From positions 1 through 62,530 of the forward strand of contig JAHIXK010000006.1 of NCBI GenBank assembly GCA_018815245.1: DNA of 62,530 bases, written 5' to 3'. The stretch is from Gammaproteobacteria bacterium (lineage in GTDB: Bacteria; Pseudomonadota; Gammaproteobacteria; Burkholderiales; Burkholderiaceae_B). The position numbers and the translations under genes are program-made. This document shows positions 1-8,454 of this stretch, in pieces. Below the pieces are notes generated by a model that had not been told where the DNA came from, did no database searches, and saw only the letters and a program-made list of their open reading frames with translations. Each line of letters starts with the position of its first letter. Within the stretch, counting starts at the first letter, position 1.

Positions 1-93
1 GAATATTTGAAGGACGTGATGGATCGGCTGCCCACGCAACCATATAGCAAAATCAACGAACTGCTTCCATATAACTGGAAACTAGCGAACTAA
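1..93 (+). CDS. IS66-family transposase TnpC, C-terminal fragment
   Basis: This is an open frame with no start in the window, 30 residues ending at TAA (91-93). The residues EYLKDVMDRLPTQP followed by INELLPYNW match the conserved C-terminal tail of IS66 transposases, which usually end in a 'DvLtRlp...ELLPhnW' pattern. It is the distal end of the gene that encodes the DDE transposase of the element. The truncation is caused by the window edge and no frameshift is seen. Family recognition is from memory of the motif. Confidence 0.75.
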   Translation, partial: EYLKDVMDRLPTQPYSKINELLPYNWKLAN

Positions 94-119
94 TCAAGAC
101 GGGTTTGCTGAGGGCTTAC
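1..119 (+). mobile_element. Right end of an IS66-family insertion sequence (partial)
   Basis: The first 93 bases encode the C-terminal tail of an IS66-type transposase. Some 26 bp after the stop the sequence reaches ...GAGGGCTTAC at 119. IS66-family termini usually start GTAAG, so the reverse complement GTAAGCCCTCAGC read inward from 119 fits an outer inverted repeat. If so, the 8 bp at 120-127 would be one copy of the target duplication. The left end and other IS genes are outside the window, so the boundary is inferred. Confidence 0.65.
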
Positions 120-226
120 GTTCATTTTCCAGAACGGACCCTTTTGGTCTAGGCTTGTGTGGCATATCTGCAGATATGTAGTAATCCGTTATTCTTCCAG
201 CCTCTCCTTCGTTTAAAGCCTCATGA

Positions 227-1261
227 ATGTTTAGTAGTTCAAATGGTATGCCCATCTGTGCCAGGTTCAGGTTTCGCCTTGTTGTTGTGTTGGCGTTGAT
301 AATCTTGCCGCCCACTGCTTTGGCCTCAGCGGAGTCTCGTACTCAGTATCTCGAAAAACATTTGCTTCGTATTGTTTCTAAATCTGGTTTAAATGTTGAG
401 GAGCGGTTGAATGCGATCGTGGGTCTGGCCAGCGACGACCATGAAAAGGTGTGGTTGGTTTACCGGTGGATCACACGACATTTTCGCCACGATTCCCGTT
501 TGGCGTCCAGAATAGGTGATCCGGGTAAACACAGTTTGGATGCGCTTTATCAGCAAGGGGGTGGAAGTTGTGCGGTGTATGCCGATGTAGTTCATCGCTT
601 GCTGGCGCGTGCCGGATTTGAAGTGAAAACAGTTTATGGCACTGTGAAGGGCAATTCTGGATCAACGCGGCGAGGTTTGTCTGTCAATCACGTTTGGAAT
701 GCCGTGAAAGTTGATGGTCAATGGCGGTTGATCGACGCAACTTGGGGTTCTGGGTATGTTGGTCCCCAAGGGTTTCAACGGGATCAAAGTGATCTGTTTT
801 TCTTGATGCCACCTGAATTGGCAGTGCTTAGCCATTTTGATCATTCGGATGAGCTTGGATTTCAGAGACGTTTTGGGGTAACTGCCAGCCTTTTTGCGAA
901 GATGCCTGAGGATGCGGTTTATGCTGCTGCAATTGGATTTGAGCCCTTGGAGATACTTCACTTTCAACGCCAACACGCTGGGCAGCCTTTGGTAAGGACT
1001 TTTGATCACCTTGAGAGTGTTTTCCGCGTATTGAAAGCCCCTGTGCAAGGACGCTTAAACAGGCAACTTCAAAGTTTCAAGCTGGAGGCTGCCCAATTTG
1101 TGGAGTTGATGGTGGTGCAGGGGAAAACATGGACACCCATGAAAAAAGACGGGATTATTCATGCCCTGAACATGCTTCCGGAGCGTGGCGAGCTGATTAT
1201 TATGGGACGGCGCCCCAAGCAACACGATTTTGAGGCCTTGCTGGAGTATTTCGTCAAATAG
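227..1261 (+). CDS. Secreted transglutaminase-like cysteine protease-fold protein
   Basis: The protein has 344 residues. The N-terminus (about 16-35, RFRLVVVLALIILPPTALASA) is a signal peptide, so the product should be exported. A transglutaminase-core domain lies at about 105-180 with the expected triad: Cys115 in GGGSCAVYA, His155 in NHVWNAV and Asp170 in RLIDATWG. This architecture is found in bacterial proteins related to eukaryotic kyphoscoliosis peptidase; the substrate is unknown. An ATG at 248 gives a cleaner signal peptide start, and neither start has a strong ribosome binding site. The C-terminal 160 residues are not recognised. The gene lies next to the IS66 end and its stop abuts that of the convergent amidohydrolase. 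Confidence 0.8.
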   Translation: MFSSSNGMPICARFRFRLVVVLALIILPPTALASAESRTQYLEKHLLRIVSKSGLNVEERLNAIVGLASDDHEKVWLVYRWITRHFRHDSRLASRIGDPGKHSLDALYQQGGGSCAVYADVVHRLLARAGFEVKTVYGTVKGNSGSTRRGLSVNHVWNAVKVDGQWRLIDATWGSGYVGPQGFQRDQSDLFFLMPPELAVLSHFDHSDELGFQRRFGVTASLFAKMPEDAVYAAAIGFEPLEILHFQRQHAGQPLVRTFDHLESVFRVLKAPVQGRLNRQLQSFKLEAAQFVELMVVQGKTWTPMKKDGIIHALNMLPERGELIIMGRRPKQHDFEALLEYFVK

Positions 1262-2467
1262 TTATTTGCTGCCCAGAAATTCGTGCGCGATAGCGATCCA
1301 TGCTTTGACTCCCAGTGGCAATATCTTGTCGTTGAAGTCGTAACTTGGATTGTGTAGCGTGCAGGGACCAATGCCATGGCCGTGCGTGCGGTGTCCGCCA
1401 TCGCCGTTGCCTATCCATAGGTATGCACCTGGTTTGTGCTGCAGCATGAAGGCAAAGTCTTCCGCACCCATGGTCGGTTGCAAATTGGTGTGGACATGGG
1501 TTACTTCGGGAAGTTTTTCAAGTGCCAGTTTTGCCAGTGTGGCCATGTCGGCAGTGTTGATTGTGGGTGGGTATTTTCTCTCGAACTGAAAGGTTGCAGA
1601 GGCACCAAAGGCGGCACACAGATCGTTGCTCAACTTGCGCATGTGGCTTTCGATCAGGTCCAGTGTTTCAATGCTGAATGTTCTCACTGTGCCCTGTAGG
1701 GTGGCTCGATCGGGAATGACGTTGTTTGCCTCGCCCGCCTGAATTTGTGTGACTGAAAGCACCGCGGGGTCGACAGGTTTGCAGGTGCGGCTGATGATGG
1801 TTTGAAATGCGATGATCAGTTGCGCGGCAACCACCACCGGGTCGATTCCCAGATCAGGCATGGCAGCGTGTGCACCCTTGGCATGAATTTCAATTGAGAA
1901 TTCGTTGCTGGATGCCATCACTGGGCCAACATGCGCGGCAAATTCACCTTCACGCAGGCCAGGCCAGTTGTGCATGGCGAACACGGCATCAACGGGGTAG
2001 CGGTCAAACAAACCGTCTTCGATCATGCGCCGTGCACCAGCGCCACCTTCCTCTGCGGGCTGAAAAATCAATACCACGCTGCCTTTAAAATTTTTGTTCT
2101 CGGCGAATTCTTGCGCTGCGCCCAGCAGCATGGCGACATGGCCATCGTGCCCGCAAGCATGCATTTTCCCTGGGTGCTTTGATGCATGTGGGAATTCATT
2201 GCGTTCCTGTATTGGGAGTGCGTCCATGTCAGCCCTCAGACCAATGGATTTTCCAGTGCCTTGGTTGCCATTGAGCAAGCCAACCACCCCCGTTTCACCC
2301 ACGCCGGTTTCGACTTGGTAGCCTAATTCGCGTAGCCGTGTGGCAACAATGTCGGCGGTGCGGTTTTCTTGATAGCGTAGTTCCGGGTGTGCGTGGATGT
2401 CTCGGCGGATGTTCACCCAGAGTTCAATTTTGCTTGGAGTCACAACATACTTCACTGATTGGTACAA
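1262..2467 (-). CDS. M20 family amidohydrolase (hippurate hydrolase/aminoacylase type)
   Basis: This is a 401-residue cytosolic metallohydrolase of the M20D group, which cleaves N-acyl amino acids. The metal-binding and catalytic motifs are visible: MHACGHDGH at about 102-110 (Cys and His ligands), QPAEEGG at about 136-142 (catalytic Glu pair), HNWPG, and GAEDFAFM near the C-terminus. A lid/dimerisation domain lies between them. The longest frame begins with TTG at 2467. In-frame GTG codons at 2455 and 2443 are equally possible, and 2443 has a weak upstream purine stretch. The gene is divergent from the lipoprotein peptidase, and its stop sits immediately after that of the transglutaminase gene. 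The substrate cannot be told from sequence. Confidence 0.88.
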   Translation of the reverse strand: MYQSVKYVVTPSKIELWVNIRRDIHAHPELRYQENRTADIVATRLRELGYQVETGVGETGVVGLLNGNQGTGKSIGLRADMDALPIQERNEFPHASKHPGKMHACGHDGHVAMLLGAAQEFAENKNFKGSVVLIFQPAEEGGAGARRMIEDGLFDRYPVDAVFAMHNWPGLREGEFAAHVGPVMASSNEFSIEIHAKGAHAAMPDLGIDPVVVAAQLIIAFQTIISRTCKPVDPAVLSVTQIQAGEANNVIPDRATLQGTVRTFSIETLDLIESHMRKLSNDLCAAFGASATFQFERKYPPTINTADMATLAKLALEKLPEVTHVHTNLQPTMGAEDFAFMLQHKPGAYLWIGNGDGGHRTHGHGIGPCTLHNPSYDFNDKILPLGVKAWIAIAHEFLGSK

Positions 2468-2517
2468 GCTTCAAGAATCGCAGGTTTTCTGCCTCGTTGC
2501 AATCGCTGTGCTTTAGT

Positions 2518-3651
2518 ATGGTGCGTTGTTATTTCACAATTTGTTTGGGGTGGGTTGTGCGTAGAGGTGTGCTGGTGGCTTTGGGGGTGTTGTTTGTTGG
2601 TCTATTGGGCGCTTGCAGTACCGGGGCCTATTTTTGGCAGGCCACTACTGGACATTTGCAGGTGTTAAATTCTGCCTCGCGCATTGACACCCTTCTTGCA
2701 ATGCCCAACACACCTGCAAAGTTACGCACGCAGCTGGAGTACATACAACAAATTCGAGATTTTTCTGTGGCTCACCTGGGTCTGCCGGACAATCGCAGTT
2801 ACCGGTCCTATGCAGATTTGAATCGCCCTTACGTGGTGTGGAATGTGGTGGCGGCACCGCCGGACAGTTTGACTTTGAATACGTGGTGTTTTCCGTTCAC
2901 TGGCTGTATTTCTTACAAAGGGTTTTACAAGGAGGAAGATGCGGTCAAGTTGGGGAATGCGTTGCGCAATGAGGGGTTGGATGTGGCGGTGTTGGGTGTG
3001 CCCGCGTATTCAACATTGGGTTTTACCCCGGATCCGGTGTTGAGCACCTTCGTTTATTTCCCCGCAGGCGAGTTGGCCAGGCTGATTTTTCATGAATTGG
3101 CGCATCAGGTGGTCTACATCGCCAATGACACGATGTTCAACGAAAGTTTTGCCACGGCTGTAGAGGAGTTGGGGGTGAACGCGTGGCTGAACCAAGCGGG
3201 AAATGCACCCCTGCGTGCGCCCTACGAGGTGTTTAATGGACGGAGGGCGGCATTTCGACTGATATTGGCACGGGCGCAAGATGATTTGAGAGTCATTTAT
3301 TCCGACCCTGTTCTTGTTGAAGACGGGAGTGTTCTGCAGGCCAAAGCCAAGCGGCTGGAGTTGTTGCGCGCGGAATATTCTGAGTTGAAGGCAGCGTGGG
3401 GCGGTTGGGCTGGATATGACCGTTTCATGGCGGATGATTTGAACAATGCCAAGTTGGGTGTGTCGGGGTTGTACACCCAGCATGTGTCGGCCTTCAAGGC
3501 ATTGTTTGTGCACTGCAATTCAAACTTTCCTGATTTTTACAATGCGGTTGATACGTTGGGTAGCAGGCCCGCGGTCGAGCGCGATGCATTGCTGCTGGCC
3601 ATGCGCTCAGGAGATTTCAGTCAGCTTGATTTTGGGTGTTCAGGCGTTTAA
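2518..3651 (+). CDS. Putative lipoprotein aminopeptidase (COG4324/PF10023 type)
   Basis: The protein has 377 residues from the ATG at 2518. The N-terminus has a basic hydrophobic segment ending in LLGAC (Cys33), a lipobox, so the product is probably a membrane-anchored lipoprotein. A zinc-metalloprotease signature HELAH lies at 192-196, followed by NESFA (Glu209) and VEELG, the HExxH...E arrangement of gluzincins. Overall likeness is to the 'predicted aminopeptidase' family of proteobacteria, whose function is poorly known. An upstream frame extends to 2338 but overlaps the divergent amidohydrolase. Its last 12 bp overlap the convergent yafJ gene. Confidence 0.8.
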   Translation: MVRCYFTICLGWVVRRGVLVALGVLFVGLLGACSTGAYFWQATTGHLQVLNSASRIDTLLAMPNTPAKLRTQLEYIQQIRDFSVAHLGLPDNRSYRSYADLNRPYVVWNVVAAPPDSLTLNTWCFPFTGCISYKGFYKEEDAVKLGNALRNEGLDVAVLGVPAYSTLGFTPDPVLSTFVYFPAGELARLIFHELAHQVVYIANDTMFNESFATAVEELGVNAWLNQAGNAPLRAPYEVFNGRRAAFRLILARAQDDLRVIYSDPVLVEDGSVLQAKAKRLELLRAEYSELKAAWGGWAGYDRFMADDLNNAKLGVSGLYTQHVSAFKALFVHCNSNFPDFYNAVDTLGSRPAVERDALLLAMRSGDFSQLDFGCSGV

Positions 3652-4443
3652 CAAATGGCCGTTTTTAAGCACTGGAAGGCCGTCTTCGAACACCAGAAAT
3701 GATTGTGGTTCATAGGGTGTCCACACTTCGTCATGGGTTAGTGCTGTTGTTGCAATAACCGCTACCCGGTCGTTTTGGGTGGTCACGGCGCCGAAATCTA
3801 CTTGAAGATCGCAGTCGACCAGGTGGGCGTTTTTGAACGGATGCGCACGCACAATGTATTCCAGTTTGGTGGAACAATGGGTGAACATTGCCTGCCCGTT
3901 GGACAGTAGCATGTTGAATGTTCCATATCCAGCAATGTGCGAACACACTGGGCGCAGTGCCTCATCAATTTCCTGCACGCTGGGGCGATTCGATTGAGAT
4001 CGGTATCCAAACTTGTTTTTAAGGGTTTGCAGCAATAGGCAGAATGCCTGTTCGCTGTCCGTTTCCCCAATGGGAAGAAAGTCGCCCTGCAGTGTGGGGT
4101 TGAAGTTTTTAAGGTCGCCGTTGTGTGCGAAAACCCACGCTTGTCCCCACAGTTCCCGAATGAATGGATGGCAGTTTTGCAGTTTGACCTGCCCCACGGT
4201 GGCTTTGCGAATGTGCGAGATCACGTTGTAGGAGCGGATCGGATAGTTGCGAATCAACTCGGCCACCGGGGAGTCGGCGGCGGGGCGGTGATCGATGAAA
4301 CACCGGGCGGCTGAGCCTTCGAAAAAGGCGATGCCCCAACCATCAGCATGTTCATCGGTCAGGCCGCCACGCTTGGCAAAACCCTCGAATGAAAATTGGA
4401 TGTCGGTCGGTGTGTTGCAGTTCATGCCGAGCAGTTGACACAT
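3640..4443 (-). CDS. yafJ: Class II glutamine amidotransferase, YafJ type
   Basis: The protein has 267 residues and begins MCQLLGMN, so removal of Met exposes Cys2, the N-terminal nucleophile of class II (Ntn) glutamine amidotransferases. The motif HADGWGIAFFEG at about 32-43 and a later FAHNGDL (substrate-side Asn/Gly) fit the family. Proteins of this stand-alone YafJ group have no partner synthase domain and their acceptor is unknown; some relatives act as gamma-glutamyl hydrolases. It lies tail-to-tail with the lipoprotein peptidase (12-bp overlap) and head-to-head with the glycerate kinase gene, 48 bp apart, so the two probably share a divergent promoter region. Confidence 0.85.
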   Translation of the reverse strand: MCQLLGMNCNTPTDIQFSFEGFAKRGGLTDEHADGWGIAFFEGSAARCFIDHRPAADSPVAELIRNYPIRSYNVISHIRKATVGQVKLQNCHPFIRELWGQAWVFAHNGDLKNFNPTLQGDFLPIGETDSEQAFCLLLQTLKNKFGYRSQSNRPSVQEIDEALRPVCSHIAGYGTFNMLLSNGQAMFTHCSTKLEYIVRAHPFKNAHLVDCDLQVDFGAVTTQNDRVAVIATTALTHDEVWTPYEPQSFLVFEDGLPVLKNGHLLNA

Positions 4444-4491
4444 GGTTTAATACATAAATTGTTAATTGATTTTTATTTTAAGAGACTTTTC

Positions 4492-5838
4492 ATGTCTGCG
4501 AAGGAAGATTTTTACAAAGACTTGCTGACACAGGTTTTTGATGCCGGTGTGCAAGCTGCGCAACCTGGCCAGGCTATTCAGGCCGCGTGGGATTCGCACA
4601 TTGCACCCTGGCTGGATCAAATGGCACCGGAACGCGAGCGGGTTTGGGTGTTTGGGGCCGGCAAGGCGGCTGCTTCCATGGCGAAAGCGCTTGAGGCTGC
4701 TGTAAACGGAAAAGAGGTGTTGCAGGGGTTTGTGGTGACCCGGCGCGGCCATGATGTAAAAACTTCGACGATTGAGGTGCTTCAGGCGGCACACCCGGTG
4801 CCAGATGAAGATGGGCAGCGTGCGGCGCGACGTTTGTACAAGTCCATTTCCGAAGTGCCTTCAAGTGACGCGGTTATTGCTTTGGTTTCGGGTGGTGGGT
4901 CGAGTCTGTTGAGCGTGCCGGTTCGAGATATTCCGTTTGTGGATTTGCAGCAGTTGAATCGCGCTTTGTTGTCGTGTGGGGCACCGATTGATGAAATGAA
5001 TGTTGTGCGAAAGCACGTCACCCTGACCTTGGGTGGGCAGTTGGCGCAGGTTTGTAGTGCGCCGGTTTTTCAGCTGCTGATTTCGGATGTGCCCGGGGAT
5101 GACCCGACTTCGATTGCGTCTGGGCCGTTCAGTCCGGATGAAAGTACGTTCCATGATGCCGTGGAGGTGTTACGTCGCTGGGCGGTGCAGGTGCCACATT
5201 CGATTTCACGCCATTTGGATAAAGGTGCGCGCGGCGAGGTTGCGGACACGCCCAAGCGCAGTTCGCTTGTATTCAGGAAGGTGAAGACGCATTTGCTGGC
5301 CAGCAATTTGAAGTCGCTCAATGCGGTGACCCAACACCTTGAGGACAAAGGCTACAAGGTGTTGAACCTGGGCGATACGCTTGAAGGCGAGGCCAGGGAT
5401 GTGGCGCAGGTGCATGCGGCGATCGCACGGCAGGCGGCCATGGGGCAGGGTGGCTGGCCTGCAGCACCTTTGGCCATTGTCAGTGGTGGTGAGTGCACGG
5501 TGACGTTGAACGAAACACAGATGCGCCAGGCCAGGGGTGGGCGAAATTCAGAGTTTTTGTTGGCACTTGCGTTTTATTTGCGAGACCTGAATGCTGATGT
5601 GGATGTGGCTGCCCTTGCCGCTGACACGGACGGCATTGATGGCATTGGTGGGCATGCTGGTGCATTGATGTTGCCCGGTGATCGCCAGTTGTGCAAAAGC
5701 GCGAAATTGGCGCCGCAGTTGCACCTGGACCAACACACCAGTTATGACTATTTCAAGCGCTTGGATCGCCTGTTGATGACGGGGCCAACAATGACGAATG
5801 TGAATGACTTGAGGATCATTCTGATCGGTAAGCCTTGA
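4492..5838 (+). CDS. gckA: Glycerate 2-kinase (MOFRL family)
   Basis: The protein has 448 residues from ATG 4492; an upstream in-frame ATG at 4396 lies inside the divergent yafJ gene and is unlikely. The N-terminal DUF4147 domain carries VFGAGKAAASMA (about 53-64) and VSGGGSSLLSVP. The C-terminal MOFRL domain carries SGGECTVTL and GGRNSEFLLALAF. Members phosphorylate D-glycerate to 2-phosphoglycerate in glyoxylate, serine and tartronate metabolism; many databases still call them hydroxypyruvate reductase (TtuD). No neighbouring glyoxylate-pathway genes are present. It reads toward pyrC. Confidence 0.88.
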   Translation: MSAKEDFYKDLLTQVFDAGVQAAQPGQAIQAAWDSHIAPWLDQMAPERERVWVFGAGKAAASMAKALEAAVNGKEVLQGFVVTRRGHDVKTSTIEVLQAAHPVPDEDGQRAARRLYKSISEVPSSDAVIALVSGGGSSLLSVPVRDIPFVDLQQLNRALLSCGAPIDEMNVVRKHVTLTLGGQLAQVCSAPVFQLLISDVPGDDPTSIASGPFSPDESTFHDAVEVLRRWAVQVPHSISRHLDKGARGEVADTPKRSSLVFRKVKTHLLASNLKSLNAVTQHLEDKGYKVLNLGDTLEGEARDVAQVHAAIARQAAMGQGGWPAAPLAIVSGGECTVTLNETQMRQARGGRNSEFLLALAFYLRDLNADVDVAALAADTDGIDGIGGHAGALMLPGDRQLCKSAKLAPQLHLDQHTSYDYFKRLDRLLMTGPTMTNVNDLRIILIGKP

Positions 5839-5904
5839 GAGGTTCATGCAAGACAAGTGGGGTAAAATATGCTTCACTTTTTCTAACTTTGTGCCACTCC
5901 CCCC

Positions 5905-7026
5905 ATGATCCAGACCATTCAAATTGCACCCCCCGATGATTGGCATTTGCACCTTCGCGATGGTGAGGCTTTGGAGTGTGTGGTCGCGGCAACAGCCCTT
6001 AATTTTCGCCGTGCCATTGTGATGCCGAACTTGAGGCCACCAGTCACCACTGTGGATCAGGCTGTGGCGTATCGCGGCCGAATTCTTGCTGCAATTGAAA
6101 AGGCCTGCGCAACAGGCAATTACACTGTGGAAGAAAAGGCGGCGATGAGGCGGTTTGATCCCCTGATGGTGCTTTACCTGACCGGCGCAACCAGCCCGCA
6201 TGAAATTGAAAAAGCGGCCAACAGTGGCGTGGTGAAGGCGGTGAAGTTGTACCCGGCGGGTGCAACCACCAATTCGGATGCGGGTGTGTCTGATTTACTG
6301 GGGCAGTGCGGTGCTGTGCTGCACGCCATGGAGGAACACGGCGTGCCTTTGCTGGTGCATGGTGAAGTGACAGACACAGACGTGGATGTGTTCGATCGCG
6401 AAGCTGCATTTGTTGAAACAGTGATGAGGCCGCTTCGTACACGGTTTCCGAATTTGCGTGTGGTGTTTGAGCACATCACGACGGAGCAGGCTGCGACTTT
6501 TGTCACCGAAAACTCAGGCCGGGATTCGCAGGGTCGTTTGCTGCTGGCAGCTACCATTACGCCCCAGCATTTGCTGTACAACCGCAATGCCTTGTTCAAA
6601 GGTGGGCTGCAACCCCACTGGTATTGTTTGCCTGTGCTGAAGAGAGAGGTGCATCGCAAGGCGTTGTTGAAAGCGGCCACCAGCGGTTTGCCGCAATTCT
6701 TTTTGGGCACGGACAGTGCGCCCCACGCCAAACACTTGAAGGAAATGTCGTGTGGTTGCGCGGGTTGTTATTCCGCTCCGTATGCGATGGCGATGTACGC
6801 CGAGGCATTTGAGCAGGTTGGTGCATTGAACGATGTTTCTTTGTTTGAACAGTTCTGCAGTTTGAATGGCCCGGCTTTTTATGGCTTGCCGGTCAATGAA
6901 GGCGCTTTTGTCATGCAGCGCAAGAAGTTCGAGGTGCCCACGAGTTTGCCCTTCGTGACAGAGAGCGGCATCGTGCCGCTTCGCGCCGGCGAGACGCTGG
7001 ACTGGACCGTGACTCGCCTGGTTTGA
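5905..7026 (+). CDS. pyrC: Dihydroorotase (class II PyrC)
   Basis: This enzyme closes carbamoyl-aspartate to dihydroorotate in pyrimidine synthesis. It has 373 residues, slightly longer than the roughly 345 of E. coli PyrC because of an insertion around residues 65-90 (ATGNYTVEEKAAMRRFDPL). Metal ligands are visible: HLHLRDG near the N-terminus, the carbamylated Lys in VKLYPAG, His in LVHGEVTD, His in FEHITT, and Asp in GTDSAPH. The ATG is preceded by CTCCCCCC instead of a ribosome binding site, which is unusual (see findings). It overlaps or abuts the DUF3025 gene downstream. Confidence 0.95.
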   Translation: MIQTIQIAPPDDWHLHLRDGEALECVVAATALNFRRAIVMPNLRPPVTTVDQAVAYRGRILAAIEKACATGNYTVEEKAAMRRFDPLMVLYLTGATSPHEIEKAANSGVVKAVKLYPAGATTNSDAGVSDLLGQCGAVLHAMEEHGVPLLVHGEVTDTDVDVFDREAAFVETVMRPLRTRFPNLRVVFEHITTEQAATFVTENSGRDSQGRLLLAATITPQHLLYNRNALFKGGLQPHWYCLPVLKREVHRKALLKAATSGLPQFFLGTDSAPHAKHLKEMSCGCAGCYSAPYAMAMYAEAFEQVGALNDVSLFEQFCSLNGPAFYGLPVNEGAFVMQRKKFEVPTSLPFVTESGIVPLRAGETLDWTVTRLV

Positions 7027-7031
7027 GTGGC

Positions 7032-7907
7032 ATGTTGCTGCCTTGGCTTTGGCCCTACGGTGGGGATTGGGCACGGTTTGAATCAGCGGATCTGGTCGCA
7101 GGTGGTGTTGCGTATCGATTGAATCAGGCGCGTTCAAACGCAGGTGTGTATATTCCTGAATTCATTGCTTCAAGCGATACGCTTGGTGCGCTTGACTATG
7201 AGCGCCAGGTGCATTCTGGTGAAATTCCCACACGCGACCTTGCGCACGACTGGTACAACGGTTTGGTGTGGTTGCATTTTCCTCAAACCAAGCAGCAAAT
7301 CAATGCGCATCACATTGTGGATTCCGAAAGTTCGATGGCGCAGTCGTCGAACGGTAGAAGCCGTTTTCGTGATGCCCTTACCCTGTTTGATGAAAGTGGT
7401 GCCGTGTTGTTGACCACAGACGCCGATCTGGTTTCGGCTTTGTTGAATCACGACTGGCAAACCCTGTTTGTAAAAAAACGTTCCGCTTGGGCTGAGTGTG
7501 CGCGGGTGTTGATTGTGGGGCATGGTTTGCTGGATTCCATGCACACGCCGCACAAGGGCTTGTGCGCGAAAGTTGTTCCTGTGCTGGTGCCCTGTCTTGA
7601 TTTGGGTTCGAATGAGTTGCAGGCTCTGATGCTGAAGCTGATCGGGGAGATTCGGGGTTCCGGTAATTTCAGCCCGATGCCGGTGATGGGCGTGCCAGGG
7701 TGGTTTGATGAATCGAACGCCACAGGCTTCTACAGCGACACATCGGTGTATCGCGCAAAGCCAACAAGACGCAATGCTTCGTCGCATGAAAGATTGGCAT
7801 TTGTGTGGGATGGGTCTACACTGTGCAGCGGAAAGTGCGCCGGACAGTCGCTGCCTGAATTTCAGGGAGAGGAAAGTCCGGACTCCAGTGAGCACGGTGC
7901 TGGTTAA
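7032..7907 (+). CDS. DUF3025 domain protein; 3' end runs into rnpB
   Basis: The protein has about 291 residues. The conserved DUF3025 features are visible: DLAHDWYNGLVWLHFPQTKQ near residue 75, an HALLN-like SALLNHDW, and LPVLGVPGW-like MPVMGVPGWFD near 225. The function of the family is unknown; the gene commonly follows pyrC in this order. A TTG at 7023 would overlap pyrC by 4 bp; the ATG at 7032 is the other choice. The family's usual conserved end is around residue 240 (VYRAKP). The last 26 codons here coincide with the 5' part of rnpB and are probably translated read-through of RNA-constrained sequence. Confidence 0.8.
   Translation: MLLPWLWPYGGDWARFESADLVAGGVAYRLNQARSNAGVYIPEFIASSDTLGALDYERQVHSGEIPTRDLAHDWYNGLVWLHFPQTKQQINAHHIVDSESSMAQSSNGRSRFRDALTLFDESGAVLLTTDADLVSALLNHDWQTLFVKKRSAWAECARVLIVGHGLLDSMHTPHKGLCAKVVPVLVPCLDLGSNELQALMLKLIGEIRGSGNFSPMPVMGVPGWFDESNATGFYSDTSVYRAKPTRRNASSHERLAFVWDGSTLCSGKCAGQSLPEFQGEESPDSSEHGAG
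7794..7822 (+). promoter_or_regulatory. rnpB promoter inside the DUF3025 gene
   Basis: TTGGCA (7794-7799) and TACACT (7817-7822) are separated by exactly 17 bp, a sigma-70 type promoter. A start 7-8 bp after the -10 falls at 7829-7830, which is precisely where the 12-bp P1 helix of RNase P RNA begins. The agreement of the two independent predictions makes this promoter credible although it lies wholly within coding sequence. Confidence 0.75.
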
Positions 7908-8233
7908 CGACCAGGCGTTATAAGGTTTTGGCAACAAGACTGAAGGCGACGGAAAGTGCAACAGAAAACACACCGCCGATGGAAAGGAAACTTTCACAGG
8001 CAAGGGCGAACCGGAGGTGTAAGAGACCCCCGCAGACTTGGCGACAAGGCTGGCTAGGTAAACCCCACTTGGAGCAACACCAAATAGGCGCGCAGGCGCT
8101 TTAAGCGTCAACGGCGCTCCCCGAGCGCGCGGGTAGGTGGCTTGAGCTGAAGAGTAATTTTCAGCCTAGAGGAATGATTGTCACTTTGGCCGCAAGGCCA
8201 TTGAACAGAATCCGGCTTACAGGCGCACTTTCC
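7830..8233 (+). ncRNA. rnpB: RNase P RNA, bacterial type A
   Basis: This is the catalytic RNA that trims tRNA 5' leaders. The ends form a perfect 12-bp P1 helix: GGAAAGTGCGCC at 7830-7841 and GGCGCACTTTCC at 8222-8233. Universally conserved blocks are present in order: GACAGTCGC after P1, GAGGAAAGTCCGGACTCC near 7869 (P4 5' side), a GTGCAACAG...ACCGCCGATGG block near 7956-7981, TAAACCCCACTTGGAGCAA near 8059, and CAGAATCCGGCTTAC near 8207 (P4 3' side). The length of about 404 nt is normal for type A. The first 78 nt overlap the DUF3025 reading frame. Confidence 0.96.
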
Positions 8234-8391
8234 GTATCCCCCCGATTCAATTTAACCCCCTTGCAAATCTTCTTAAGACATTACTTTCAGTGTTGTCTTT
8301 ATATCCTTATTTTTCAATTGTTTTTTTCAAATTGTTTTCTGGAAAATCCCTCTAAGTCCTTGGTTGTAAAGCGTTTTCTCGCGGGAATTGC

Positions 8392-8420
8392 TTGACCACC
8401 TATTTCATAATGCGTAAAGT
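8392..8420 (+). promoter_or_regulatory. Candidate mra (dcw cluster) promoter
   Basis: TTGACC (8392-8397) and TAAAGT (8415-8420) are 17 bp apart, which would start transcription near 8427, within the MraZ boxes. A CATAAT at 8406-8411 is an alternative -10 but lacks a correctly spaced -35. The 158 bp between the end of rnpB and this site is AT-rich with several T runs and contains no other feature that I can see. Confidence 0.55.
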
Positions 8421-8454
8421 GGTGATTCGTGGGGATTTGTGTGATTTTGTGGGA
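8420..8454 (+). promoter_or_regulatory. Operator with four MraZ boxes
   Basis: Four pentamers of the TGGGN type follow each other with exact 10-bp periodicity: TGGTG (8420), TGGGG (8430), TGTGA (8440) and TGGGA (8450). MraZ is known in E. coli and mycoplasmas to bind direct TGGGN repeats separated by 5 nt upstream of its own operon, where it represses transcription. The second and fourth boxes match best. The array overlaps the predicted start site and lies just ahead of the mraZ GTG. Confidence 0.8.

Noticed and set aside
94-315. Minus-strand frame of 73 codons at the left end
   Set aside because: It crosses the inferred IS66 terminus and the transglutaminase signal peptide, and shows no family likeness.
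7170-8111. Long minus-strand frame of 313 codons opposite DUF3025 and rnpB
   Set aside because: Its amino-acid make-up is that of an antisense shadow and it crosses the highly constrained rnpB; the plus-strand features explain the region.
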